Assembly: GCA_022560655.1 (NCBI GenBank)
Contig: JADFSS010000014.1
Coordinates: 1 to 36,939 of the forward strand
Direction: 5' to 3'
Source: Candidatus Neomarinimicrobiota bacterium
GTDB taxonomy: Bacteria > Fidelibacterota > Marinisomatia > SCGC-AAA003-L08 > TS1B11
Length of the DNA stretch: 36,939 nucleotides
Shown in pieces: positions 15,819 through 24,594 of the stretch. The first letter of the stretch is position 1. Each line of letters starts with the position of its first letter. The position numbers were made by a program, and so were the translations under genes. The notes beneath the pieces were generated by a model. That model was not told the DNA's origin, did no database searches, and saw only the letters and a program-made list of their open reading frames with translations.

Positions 15819-18197
15819 CTAGGAGCCGTTCCCCGCTTGGGTGGCGCTACGGATGGCCTGCCAGACCCGCTCCGGCGTCATGGGAATTTCCAGGTGGCGA
15901 ACCCCCAGGTGGGACAGGGCATCCACCACGGCATTGACGATTGCAGCAGGGGCGCCCACGGTGGCCGACTCGCCCACCCCCTTGGCGCCCAGCGGATGAT
16001 GGGGTGATGGGGTGGTCGTCTTATCGGTTTCCCATTTGGGCGTCTCCATGGCCGTGGGCATCAGGTAATCCATAAAACTGCCGCCCCGTATATTCCCCTC
16101 CTCGTCGTAGGAGATCTCCTCGAAGAGCGCCGGAGCCAGCCCCATGGTGAGGCCACCGTGGATTTGGCCTTCCACGATCATGGGATTGATGATGTTCCCG
16201 CAGTCGTCCACGGCCATGAAGCGCCGCACCTTGACTTCACCGGTCTTACCATCCACATCCACCACGCAGATATAACTGCCGAACGGGTAAGTCATATTCG
16301 GCGGATCGTAATAGGACACCGCCTCCAGGCCGGCCTCCATGCCTTCAGGGAAGTTGGTGTAGGCGGCAAAGGCCACGTCCTGGATCGTCTTGAACTTGTC
16401 CGGCACGCCCTTGACGAAAAACTTACCCGGTTCCCACTCAAGATCGTCCTCGCCCACCTCCAGCAGGTAGGCGGCAATCTTCCTGGCCTTGTCCCGGATC
16501 TTCCGGCTGGCCACGGCCGTTGCGGCCCCTGCCACCGGTGTGCTTCGGCTGGCGTAAGTGCCCAACCCGTAGGGGGCCGTGTCGGTGTCGCCGTGCTCCA
16601 CCTTTATGTCGGCGATGGGAATGCCCAGCTCTTCAGCGACGATCTGGCCGAAGGTGGTCTCATGACCCTGACCCTGGGTCTGGACACCGATGCGGCAGAT
16701 GACCTTGCCGGTGGGGTGGACCCGGATCTCGGCGCTGTCGAACATCTTCAGCCCCAGAATATCGAAGTCCCGCGAGTTACCGGCCCCCACGACCTCAGTG
16801 AAGCTGGAGATGCCGATGCCCATGAGTTCGCCCTTGGCGCGCTTCTCCTTTTGCTCCTTGAGCAGGTCGGCGTAGCCGATCCGTTTCATGGCCAGATTCA
16901 GGGCGCCGGCATAATCGCCACTGTCGTACTCCCACCCCAGAACGCTCTTGTAGGGAAAGGCCTCCTTGGGGATGAAGTTCTTCAGGCGCAGTTCCGCGGG
17001 GTCCATGTCAATCTCATCCGCCAGGATATCCACCAGGCGCTCGATGGCGTGTACCGCTTCGGTCACTCGGAAGGAACAGCGGTAGGCGATGCCCCCCGGC
17101 GGCTTGTTGGTATAGACGCCGTCCACCTCCACAAATGCGTTTTCGAAGGGGTACGAGCCCGTGCAGATGGAGAACAGCCCCGCCGGCCACTTGGACGGCT
17201 GCGTGGCGGCATCGGTGTAGCCGTGGTCCGCGATGGTCTTGATGCGCAGCGCCTTCATGGTGCCGTCCTTGTCGGCGGCGAGCTCGGCGGTCATGTGATA
17301 GTCCCGGCCGAAGGAATCGGCCTGCATGTTCTCCCGCCGGTCTTCGATCCACTTGATGGGCGCACCGGTTACCACGGTTGCCGCTATGGCGATGACGTAG
17401 CCCGGATAGATGGGCACCTTCCCGCCGAAGCCCCCGCCCAAGTCGGGGGAGATAATGCGGATTTTTTCTTCGCTGAGTCCCACATGGCCAGCCACCATCG
17501 CAAACACCGTGCGGTGGGCATGGGGTGCCTGCGATGTCATCCAACAGGTGAGCTGGCCCTCGACGCTGTCGAACTCGGCCACGATGCCGCAGGTCTCGAT
17601 GGAGGCCACGGTGATGCGCGGTATGTAGATGTCCTGTTTGATGGTGACATCGGCCGACTCGAAGGCCTTGGCAGTGGCGTCGCGGTCTCCCGCCTCCCAG
17701 TGCCAGATGAGGTTGTCCTTCTGCCCTTCTTTATCATGACGCAGAACGGGGGCCCCTGGTTCCAGCGCCTTGAAGGGATCGACGAGCACCGGCAGCGGCT
17801 CGTAGTCCACCTCCACCAGTTCCACTCCATCGGCCGCGGCGTAGCGCGATGTAGCAATGACCGCCGCCACTTCCTGGGCCTGGTACATGACTTCGTCCGT
17901 CGGGAGCACCATCTGGGTGTCCGACATGAGGGTCGGCATCCAGTGCAGGTTGTATTCCTTCAGCGTCTCGCCGGTGATAACCGCCGCCACGCCTGGATGG
18001 GCCAGCGCCTTTTCGGAATTGATACTCTTGATCTTGGCGTGGGCGTAGGGGCTGCGCACGATGTCCATATACAGCATCCCGGGGCGGATAATATCGTCCA
18101 CGTAGGTGCCCTTGCCGCGAATGAAGCGGGGGTCTTCCTTGCGCTTCACCGAGTGTCCCATGCCCCCGATCTCCGCCGATGTCCGTAATTCACTCAT
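15819..18197 (-). CDS. coxL: aerobic carbon monoxide dehydrogenase large subunit, form I
   Basis: The 792-residue molybdenum hydroxylase subunit oxidises CO to CO2 at a Mo-S-Cu centre. The form I active-site loop AYRCSFR is at residues 371-377, with Cys374 the copper ligand; form II homologues carry AYRGAGR instead. Also seen: GGGFGGK (254-260), GQGHETTFGQI (509-519), YASRSTPVAGAA (548-559) and KGVGESATVG (739-748) with the catalytic base Glu743. The length is usual for the family, and no residue is missing. It is third of coxM-S-L-G-xdhC-membrane genes. It works with CoxM (FAD) and CoxS (2Fe-2S) as a heterotrimer dimer on the inner face of the cytoplasmic membrane. Confidence 0.96.
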   Translation of the reverse strand: MSELRTSAEIGGMGHSVKRKEDPRFIRGKGTYVDDIIRPGMLYMDIVRSPYAHAKIKSINSEKALAHPGVAAVITGETLKEYNLHWMPTLMSDTQMVLPTDEVMYQAQEVAAVIATSRYAAADGVELVEVDYEPLPVLVDPFKALEPGAPVLRHDKEGQKDNLIWHWEAGDRDATAKAFESADVTIKQDIYIPRITVASIETCGIVAEFDSVEGQLTCWMTSQAPHAHRTVFAMVAGHVGLSEEKIRIISPDLGGGFGGKVPIYPGYVIAIAATVVTGAPIKWIEDRRENMQADSFGRDYHMTAELAADKDGTMKALRIKTIADHGYTDAATQPSKWPAGLFSICTGSYPFENAFVEVDGVYTNKPPGGIAYRCSFRVTEAVHAIERLVDILADEIDMDPAELRLKNFIPKEAFPYKSVLGWEYDSGDYAGALNLAMKRIGYADLLKEQKEKRAKGELMGIGISSFTEVVGAGNSRDFDILGLKMFDSAEIRVHPTGKVICRIGVQTQGQGHETTFGQIVAEELGIPIADIKVEHGDTDTAPYGLGTYASRSTPVAGAATAVASRKIRDKARKIAAYLLEVGEDDLEWEPGKFFVKGVPDKFKTIQDVAFAAYTNFPEGMEAGLEAVSYYDPPNMTYPFGSYICVVDVDGKTGEVKVRRFMAVDDCGNIINPMIVEGQIHGGLTMGLAPALFEEISYDEEGNIRGGSFMDYLMPTAMETPKWETDKTTTPSPHHPLGAKGVGESATVGAPAAIVNAVVDALSHLGVRHLEIPMTPERVWQAIRSATQAGNGS

Positions 18198-18232
18198 GAT
18201 ATTGCTCCTAAATCAGGCGCCCCCGGCGCGGC

Positions 18233-18700
18233 CTACAGGTTGTCGGCGGCGTACTGAACCGCCTTGACGATGTTCACATACCCGGTGCAGCGACACAGGT
18301 TGCCCGAGATACCCCAGCGAATTTCCTCTTCCGATGGGTGCGGGTTCTTTTGCAGCAGGGCGTGGCTGGACATGATCATCCCCGGTGTGCAGAAGCCACA
18401 TTGGAGGCCGTGCTTCTCCATGAATCCGGCCTGCAGCGGGTGTAATTCGCCATTCTTGGTCATGCCCTCGATGGTGGTGATCTCCTTGCCGTTGGCCTGC
18501 ACGCTGAAGACCGTGCACGATTTCACGGCCGTGCCGTCAAGCATCACCGTGCACGCTCCGCAATGGGTGGTGTCGCAGCCAATGTGGGTCCCGGTGAGTC
18601 CCAAATTCTCCCTGATGAAATGCACCAGCAGCAGCCGGGGCTCCACCTCGGAGGTGTGGGTGGTACCGTTGACGGTAATGCTGATCTCTTGGGTAGCCAT
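18233..18700 (-). CDS. coxS: CO dehydrogenase small subunit, two [2Fe-2S] clusters
   Basis: ATG 18700 gives 155 residues opening [12 protein letters not shown] and lies one base after the coxM stop, so the longer in-frame upstream start inside coxM is rejected. The plant-type ferredoxin cluster uses Cys42, Cys47, Cys50 and Cys62 ([10 protein letters not shown], then SC). The second cluster uses Cys101, Cys104, Cys136 and Cys138 (CGFCTPGM and CRCTGY). It relays electrons from the Mo-Cu site in CoxL to the FAD in CoxM. The length is standard. Confidence 0.96.
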   Translation of the reverse strand: MATQEISITVNGTTHTSEVEPRLLLVHFIRENLGLTGTHIGCDTTHCGACTVMLDGTAVKSCTVFSVQANGKEITTIEGMTKNGELHPLQAGFMEKHGLQCGFCTPGMIMSSHALLQKNPHPSEEEIRWGISGNLCRCTGYVNIVKAVQYAADNL

Positions 18701-18701
18701 C

Positions 18702-19577
18702 CTAGTGCCCTCCTTGTGCCCGTTTTTTTGCTCTTTGCAATGCCCGCACCGTGAATTCCCGCACCATGGCCCGCTTGTATTCAATCGAGCCGCGGTGGTC
18801 GCTGGTTGGTTGCGACTCTGCGGCTGCCAGGTCAGCGGCGGCGCCCATGCTGTCGTCGCTCAGCGGCCTGCCCAGCAGTGAATTTTCGGCCTTCTCGGCC
18901 CGCAGTGGGGTGGCAGCCGCGTTGGTCAGACCGATGCCTACCTGAGCGCATGTGCCGTCAGCATTGAGCACAACCGCTGCGGCCACGCCGGCAATGGCGA
19001 AATCGCCTACCTTGCGCTCAAGTTTCAGGTAGCTGGCGCCGCTCCGTTCCAACGGTATAGGTACTCGCACGGCAGTCAAGATCTCGTTGGGCGCCAGTGC
19101 GGTGGTGAGCGGCCCCACGAAGAAATCGTCGATGGCGATGGTACGGCTGCCGGACGGCCCCTGAACATCGAGTTCCGCCCGCAAAGCCAGCATGGTCGCC
19201 GGGTGGTCATTGGCCGGGTCGCCGTGGGCCAGATTCCCCCCCACGGTTGCCAGGTTCCGCACCAACGGGTCGGCAATAACGCGGGACGTTTCGTGCAGGA
19301 TGGGATAACGCGACTTGATCAACTCGGACTCATCCAGGTCGACCTCCCGGGTCATGGCCCCGATGGCCAGCCAGCCGTCTTCCTCCTTGATATAGCTTAG
19401 ATCCCCAATACCGTTGATATCGATCAGCTGCGGTGGCTCCGCCAGGCGCAACTTCATCATGGGAATCAGACTTTGTCCGCCGGCCAGGACCTTGGCGTCG
19501 TCTCCGAATTTGACGAGCAGCGCGACGGCCTCGTCAAGGGTGCTGGGGGCGTAGTAATCAAATGATCCAGGTATCAT
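18702..19577 (-). CDS. coxM: CO dehydrogenase medium subunit, FAD-binding
   Basis: The 291-residue flavoprotein subunit carries the two FAD-binding motifs of the family: AGGQS (residues 32-36) and [17 protein letters not shown] (111-127). It is the first gene of the leftward operon, and a 383-bp divergent region separates it from coxD. The C-terminus ends in basic residues ([14 protein letters not shown]). It accepts electrons from CoxS and passes them to the quinone pool. Confidence 0.95.
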   Translation of the reverse strand: MIPGSFDYYAPSTLDEAVALLVKFGDDAKVLAGGQSLIPMMKLRLAEPPQLIDINGIGDLSYIKEEDGWLAIGAMTREVDLDESELIKSRYPILHETSRVIADPLVRNLATVGGNLAHGDPANDHPATMLALRAELDVQGPSGSRTIAIDDFFVGPLTTALAPNEILTAVRVPIPLERSGASYLKLERKVGDFAIAGVAAAVVLNADGTCAQVGIGLTNAAATPLRAEKAENSLLGRPLSDDSMGAAADLAAAESQPTSDHRGSIEYKRAMVREFTVRALQRAKKRAQGGH

Positions 19578-19960
19578 ATTACTACCTCCGTGGGAACGCT
19601 AGGCTATGCCCGCGATGGAATAGCTTAGTTGGAAAAGAAGGGGCGTTTAAGGTGAGGGCAAGGGATGGTCGGGGGAGGTGCTTAAGAACAGGGCGCGATG
19701 GATATGGTTGCAGCAGACAGACATGTCGCAGTCGCTGCCGCGTCATTTTGTACAAATTCAACGCCGGTTTCCCCCCGAGGCGAGATTTTCGTTAATTTAC
19801 GCCCCGAATCTTGGCGCACAAGCGAGGTGAAAGTCAAGGTATTTTTGCAAATGGGTCTTGTTTACTACGTCCGTAATGGCAGCGCGCTGGACGGCGTACT
19901 GGCCACGGGTCTGGTCGCTCCCGCGGTGCGGCCTCCCCGCCCGAGGGGCCGCAGCTTGCC
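19578..19960. promoter_or_regulatory. divergent coxM/coxD control region
   Basis: 383 bp without a convincing gene. It contains an AT-richer patch (about 19,745-19,800 and 19,840-19,875) flanked by GC-rich sequence, where promoters for both arms should lie. Near the coxD end a GCGGCC...GGCCGC inverted repeat (about 19,929-19,953) could form a hairpin in the coxD leader. No regulator gene of the CoxC/CoxH type sits in the window. Confidence 0.5.
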
Positions 19961-20878
19961 GTGATGCTGCCTGACTCAATTGAAGCCACCCGGGAGGCCC
20001 TGGCGGCGCACCATTATTTCGCTGACCGCGCGCTGGCCACCGCCGTCTTCCTGTCCCTGAAATTGGAGCAGCCCCTCTTCCTGGAAGGGGAGGCCGGGGT
20101 GGGTAAGACCGAGGTGGCCAAGGTGCTGGCGGAGATGCTGCCGGCCAAACTCATTCGCCTGCAGTGCTATGAGGGACTGGATGTCCACAACGCCGTTTAC
20201 GAGTGGAACTATGCCCGCCAGATGATCGAAATTCGCCTGCGGGAGGCTGCGGGTGAGCAGGACCGGGATCAAATGGCCCGGGACATATTCAGTCAGGATT
20301 TTCTGATCCGTCGCCCCCTGCTTCAGGCGGTGGACCACGATGATGCCGCGCCGCCGGTCTTGCTGATCGATGAAATCGATCGCGCCGACGAGGAGTTCGA
20401 GGCCTACCTGTTGGAAATACTCTCCGATTATCAGGTGACCATCCCTGAGATCGGTACCCTGCGCGCGAAGGTCAAGCCCATTGTGGTGGTTACCTCCAAC
20501 CGCACCCGCGAAGTTCACGACGCCCTCAAACGGCGCTGTCTCTACCACTGGATCGATTACCCTTCCGCTGAGCGCGAGCTGGAGATCGTGCGGCGCAAGT
20601 TACCGGCTATGGCCGCGTCGCTGGGGCAGCAGGTGGTTACGTTTGTGCAGGCGCTCCGCGAGCAGGACCTCTACAAACACCCCGGCGTGGCGGAGACCCT
20701 CGATTGGGCTGCGGCCCTCATGGCGCTGGCAACCGTCGATATCACTGCCGGCCGGGTGGAAGACACCCTGGGCACACTGCTGAAATACCAGGACGATGTG
20801 GATAAGATCAAAGGCGATTTGGCCAGTCGCCTGGTGGAGCAGGCCCTGGCCGCTGAGACCGGGCTGCCACCCGCCTAG
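19961..20878 (+). CDS. coxD: CoxD, MoxR-type AAA+ ATPase
   Basis: The 305-residue AAA+ protein has Walker A GEAGVGKT (residues 43-50), Walker B LLIDEID (134-140) and a sensor-1 region VVVTSNRTREVHDALKRRC. The start is GTG 19961 or ATG 19964. CoxD is reported to act in sulfuration of the molybdenum site of CO dehydrogenase, as a chaperone-like ATPase partnered with the VWA protein CoxE. The following coxE begins 3 nt after its stop, so the two are coupled. Confidence 0.92.
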   Translation: MMLPDSIEATREALAAHHYFADRALATAVFLSLKLEQPLFLEGEAGVGKTEVAKVLAEMLPAKLIRLQCYEGLDVHNAVYEWNYARQMIEIRLREAAGEQDRDQMARDIFSQDFLIRRPLLQAVDHDDAAPPVLLIDEIDRADEEFEAYLLEILSDYQVTIPEIGTLRAKVKPIVVVTSNRTREVHDALKRRCLYHWIDYPSAERELEIVRRKLPAMAASLGQQVVTFVQALREQDLYKHPGVAETLDWAAALMALATVDITAGRVEDTLGTLLKYQDDVDKIKGDLASRLVEQALAAETGLPPA

Positions 20879-20881
20879 CAG

Positions 20882-22108
20882 ATGGCCGCGGCCCACTCCA
20901 TCAACCTGTCCCGGGCTGATCTGCCCGCCAGCCTCACAGCTTTCTGCCGCTTCCTCCGTCAGGGCGGCCTTACGGTTGGTTCCGGTGACATCGTGAACGC
21001 AATCAGCGCCGTCAGCCTGGTGGGCATCGAGCGCCGGGTTGACTTCAAGCAGGCGTTGCAAAACACCTTGGTTATCCGCCGTGACGCCATCCCCTTTTTC
21101 AACTGGGCCTTCGAGCTCTTCTGGCAACAGCCGGCCGCCTGGGCTCAGGCGGCGGAGCGCCTGCAGCTGCTGGCGGAGGCGCGCGGCCGGCCCCCTGCCA
21201 GCGCTGACCTCCGGCACTGGCGACTCTCCCGTTCCACCCATCCCGGCCAGGGGCGCGCGGAAAGTGTCCGGCCTGAGCACGAATCCGAGGAATCCGATGG
21301 GTCGCCGCTCTACAGCCCCACCGAAGTGCTGAGGTCAAAAAACTTTGAGGACTACACGCGCGAGGAACTGCTCCAGGCCCGGCAATGGCTGGCAGCCAAC
21401 CCCTGGAGCCTGGGCTTGCGCCTGACGCGCCGACAGACTCCCGGCCACCAGCGCCACCGCCTCAGCCTGAGAAACACCCTGCGGAAGAGCGTCGTGCGTT
21501 CCCCCGACCTTTTGCGGCTGGCCTGGACGGAACGCAAGCGCAAGCCACGCCCCATAGTTGTGCTTTGCGACATCAGCGGTTCCATGGAGCGCTCCACCCG
21601 CATGTTGCTGCACTTTATACATAGCCTGACCACCCAGCACCACCGGGTGGAAACCTTCACTTTCGGCACGCGCCTCACCCGCGTCACCCGCTACCTCAAG
21701 CGCCGTGACACCAACGCAGCCATCGGGCGGTTGGGCCAGGAAGTGCGCGACTGGGCCGGCGGCACCCGTATCGGCGAGGCCTTGCGGGCTTTCAATCTGC
21801 ACTGGGCCCGGCGTACCCTCGGTGGGGGCGCAGTGGTGCTCATCTTCAGCGACGGCTGGGATACCGGCGACCCGCAGCTGCTGGAGCAGGAGGTGGCCCG
21901 ACTGCACCGCAGCTGCCACCGGCTGATCTGGCTGAATCCCAACCTCGGCTACGATGGCTACCAGCCCCTCACCCAGGGCATTCAGACGGTGTTGCCCCAC
22001 GTGGACGATTTCCTGCCGGTGCACAACCTCCAGAGTCTGTTCGATCTGGGTCGGACACTGGACCGTCGCCCGGGTAAGCTGGCCACAATGAGGGCATGGG
22101 CAGCGTGA
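20882..22108 (+). CDS. coxE: CoxE, von Willebrand factor A domain maturation protein
   Basis: The 408-residue protein has an N-terminal helical region and a VWA domain from about residue 222 with the metal-ion-dependent adhesion site DISGS (Asp230, Ser232, Ser234). Further MIDAS elements are GGTRIGEALRAF and VLIFSDGWDTGDP. The middle (~105-145) is a low-complexity charged linker. CoxE pairs with the MoxR ATPase CoxD and is implicated in building the Mo-S-Cu centre, probably copper loading. It overlaps the next gene by 13 nt. Confidence 0.92.
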   Translation: MAAAHSINLSRADLPASLTAFCRFLRQGGLTVGSGDIVNAISAVSLVGIERRVDFKQALQNTLVIRRDAIPFFNWAFELFWQQPAAWAQAAERLQLLAEARGRPPASADLRHWRLSRSTHPGQGRAESVRPEHESEESDGSPLYSPTEVLRSKNFEDYTREELLQARQWLAANPWSLGLRLTRRQTPGHQRHRLSLRNTLRKSVVRSPDLLRLAWTERKRKPRPIVVLCDISGSMERSTRMLLHFIHSLTTQHHRVETFTFGTRLTRVTRYLKRRDTNAAIGRLGQEVRDWAGGTRIGEALRAFNLHWARRTLGGGAVVLIFSDGWDTGDPQLLEQEVARLHRSCHRLIWLNPNLGYDGYQPLTQGIQTVLPHVDDFLPVHNLQSLFDLGRTLDRRPGKLATMRAWAA

Positions 22109-22722
22109 AAGTGAGCGCCCTGGTCCTGGCTGCCGGTGGCTCGTCACGCATGCGCGGCGCCAACAAGCTGTTGCTGCCCATCGAGGGCCTGCCCATGATC
22201 GCCACCGTGTGCGGGGCTGTGCTCAACGCCGGGTGCAAGCCAACCATCGTCATAACCGGATTTGACCCCACCGCATTGCGCGCGGCGTTGCAGGGTGTGA
22301 ACGTCCGGTTCGCCCACAACCCCCGCTGGCAGACCGGCATGTCCAGCTCCATCAAAGTAGGCTTGGCGGCCCTTCCGAAGGATGCTGACGGGGTGCTCAT
22401 CGCCCTGGCGGACATGCCGCTGGTGACTGTCGCCACCCTCAAAGAACTGCTCGCCGGTTTCGCCGCTGGGGGCGGCCGGAAGATCGTTTATCCGGTCTTT
22501 GACGGCGTCCAGGGCAACCCGGTCCTGTTTCCCGGGAAATATTTCCAGGAAATCGCCGCCCTTACCGGTGACCGGGGCGCGAAGGCGGTGCTGCAGCGGC
22601 ATGCGAACGATGCCACGGCTGTCGCGGTGGCGACGCGCGCCGTGATCCTTGACTGCGATGAGCAGGAAGACTACCTTAAATTACAGGCGAGCTGGGAAGA
22701 GGAGCCGCGTGCCGCTGCATAA
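22096..22722 (+). CDS. mocA: molybdenum cofactor cytidylyltransferase (MocA-like)
   Basis: The 208-residue nucleotidyltransferase begins SALVLAAGGSSRMRGANKLLLP, matching the MocA-type LAAGxSxRMG rather than MobA's LAGGxSRRMG. NPRWQTGMSSSIKVG, VLIALADMPLV and VQGNPVLFP follow. It should convert molybdopterin plus CTP to the cytosine dinucleotide form, which is what CO dehydrogenase binds. It overlaps coxE upstream and the xdhC gene downstream (14 nt), indicating tight co-translation. Confidence 0.88.
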   Translation: MGSVKVSALVLAAGGSSRMRGANKLLLPIEGLPMIATVCGAVLNAGCKPTIVITGFDPTALRAALQGVNVRFAHNPRWQTGMSSSIKVGLAALPKDADGVLIALADMPLVTVATLKELLAGFAAGGGRKIVYPVFDGVQGNPVLFPGKYFQEIAALTGDRGAKAVLQRHANDATAVAVATRAVILDCDEQEDYLKLQASWEEEPRAAA

Positions 22723-23506
22723 AGACCTGTTCAGAACTGTCGCCGATCTCAGGGATGAGAACAAGGCCTTTGCCATCGCCACGGTGATTATGGTGCAGGG
22801 TTCTTCATCGGGCAAGCTGGGTGACAAGGCGGTCTATGATGAACAGGGGGAGCGCATCATCGGTTGGGTGGGTGGCGCCTGCGTCGAGAACCGCGTGGCC
22901 GCTACGGCCAGGGAGACCTACAGCGATGGTATCCCTCGCATCATCAATATCGACCTCGACAGCGACGAAATGGAGATGGGCATTCCTTGTGGAGGGCAAA
23001 TGGCCGTTATGGTGGAACCCCAGTTGAGACCCCCGGTCCTGCTGATACGCGGGATGGGGCGTGTGGCGGAGGTATTGGCCGAGCTGGGCAACCTGCTCAA
23101 CTACCGCGTGATGGTGCAGACTTCCGAAGAGGAATCGGCCCGCTATCCCCATGCTGAGCAGATCATCAACCAGCCCCTCGAACTGGACGAACTCGATTTT
23201 TCGGTGGACTATTTCGTGTTGGGAACCCACCATCGGGACGATGACAAGATGTCGTACAAGGCGCTTCAGATGGGTGTGCCTTATGTGGCCGTGGTGGCCA
23301 GCAAGAAGAAGACCGGCATCATGGTTCGGAATATGCAGGAGCTGGGCGCCACAGAAGACGAGCTGAGCCGCTTCCATGCCCCGGCGGGCCTGGACCTGAA
23401 GGCCAAGGCAGCCGAGGAGATCGCTCTGAGCATCATGTCGGAAATCGTCATGCATCATAATGGCGGCACCGGCGCTTCGCTGCAGCTGGAGCCGGCCGGC
23501 CAGTGA
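22709..23506 (+). CDS. XdhC-family molybdenum cofactor maturation factor, second copy
   Basis: The preferred start is GTG 22709, which follows GGGAAGAGGAG at good spacing, giving 265 residues from VPLHKDLFRTV. Both XdhC domains are present: FAIATVIMVQGSSSGKLGDKA with GWVGGACVENRV, and a Rossmann-like PVLLIRGMGRVAEVLAELG followed by FHAPAGLDLKAKAAEEIALS. There is no YHS domain, unlike the copy at 14131-15108. It probably stores and delivers the cytosine-dinucleotide cofactor to CoxL, comparable to CoxF/CoxI roles. It overlaps moaA by 4 nt. Confidence 0.88.
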   Translation: MPLHKDLFRTVADLRDENKAFAIATVIMVQGSSSGKLGDKAVYDEQGERIIGWVGGACVENRVAATARETYSDGIPRIINIDLDSDEMEMGIPCGGQMAVMVEPQLRPPVLLIRGMGRVAEVLAELGNLLNYRVMVQTSEEESARYPHAEQIINQPLELDELDFSVDYFVLGTHHRDDDKMSYKALQMGVPYVAVVASKKKTGIMVRNMQELGATEDELSRFHAPAGLDLKAKAAEEIALSIMSEIVMHHNGGTGASLQLEPAGQ

Positions 23507-24558
23507 GCATCACCCCCCTCGCGGAGACCTACCTCGGCGTCCTGCCGGCGCCCACCCCGCCCCAGCTGCTGGACCGCTTCGGCCGCAGCTTTACTTATCT
23601 GCGCATTGCCGTCACCGACCGCTGTCAACTGCGCTGTATCTACTGCATGCCCGAAGCCGGCATTGACTTCACACCCAGCGATCGCCTCCTCACTACGGAG
23701 GAGATATTACGGCTTGTGGGCGTCGCCGCATCGTTGGGTGTCTTTAAGGTTCGATTCACAGGCGGCGAGCCCCTGCTGAGGCGGGACATGGTGGAACTCA
23801 TCCGCGGCGCCGCCCGTACCCCGGGCATTACCTCGGTCAATCTCACCACCAACGGCCTGCTGTTCAAAGACCGGGCGATGGCCCTGCTGCGAGCCGGACT
23901 TACCGGTATCAATATCAGTTTGGATACCCTGGATGCGGCCAAGTTTGCCCGCATTACCCGCCGGCAGGGGGTGGAACAGGTGCTGGCTGCTCTGGAAGCC
24001 GCCCTGGCTGTGGGCATTCCAGCGGTGAAGCTGAACGTGGTGGCCCTGCAAGGCTTCAACGACACGGAACTGGGCGACTTTGGCCTGCTTACCAGGGACG
24101 AGCCCATCACGGTGCGCTTTATTGAGCTCATGCCCTTCGATGCCCATCAGATCTGGAAGACCGGCCGCCACATGTCTGCCGCGCAGATCAAGACGCTGCT
24201 CGCTGAGCTCTACCCCCGTTTGGATCATGCCGTTGGCACCGCCACGGAGCAGCATATCTACCGTATACCGGGTCACCTGGGCAAACTGGCCATCATTCCG
24301 GCTTACACCCGCAGTTTGTGTGGCAGCTGCAACCGTATCCGCCTCACCGCCGACGGCTGCATCCGCAACTGCCTCTACTCCGAGGATGAGTACAGCCTCA
24401 GGGAGCTCATGCGCTCCGGCGCCACGGATGGCCAGCTGGCCCGCATTCTCACCTCGGCCATGCGCGACAAGCACAAGGACGGTTGGGTGGCCCAGCGGGC
24501 GGCGAAGGATACGCCTGAGTCCCAGCGCCGCGACAGCATGACCCAAATCGGCGGGTGA
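23503..24558 (+). CDS. moaA: GTP 3',8-cyclase MoaA (radical SAM)
   Basis: The 351-residue radical SAM enzyme starts at GTG 23503. The N-terminal cluster motif is CQLRCIYC (Cys41, Cys45, Cys48) and the C-terminal cluster uses Cys273, Cys276 and Cys290 (CGSCNRIR...CIRNC). FTGGEPLLR and the C-terminal GG needed for activity are present. It performs the first committed step of molybdopterin synthesis from GTP. The N-terminal ~22 residues are a little longer than in E. coli. Confidence 0.96.
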   Translation: MSITPLAETYLGVLPAPTPPQLLDRFGRSFTYLRIAVTDRCQLRCIYCMPEAGIDFTPSDRLLTTEEILRLVGVAASLGVFKVRFTGGEPLLRRDMVELIRGAARTPGITSVNLTTNGLLFKDRAMALLRAGLTGINISLDTLDAAKFARITRRQGVEQVLAALEAALAVGIPAVKLNVVALQGFNDTELGDFGLLTRDEPITVRFIELMPFDAHQIWKTGRHMSAAQIKTLLAELYPRLDHAVGTATEQHIYRIPGHLGKLAIIPAYTRSLCGSCNRIRLTADGCIRNCLYSEDEYSLRELMRSGATDGQLARILTSAMRDKHKDGWVAQRAAKDTPESQRRDSMTQIGG

Positions 24559-24594
24559 CCAGCCGTTCCCGGGTCCAAAACCAGTCAGAAGGAT

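Noticed and set aside
16158-18188. 676-codon open frame antisense to coxL
   Set aside because: It mirrors coxL in a GC-rich region, its translation is low in hydrophobic pattern and rich in His/Gly/Val, and coxL is certain. It is a codon-usage shadow.
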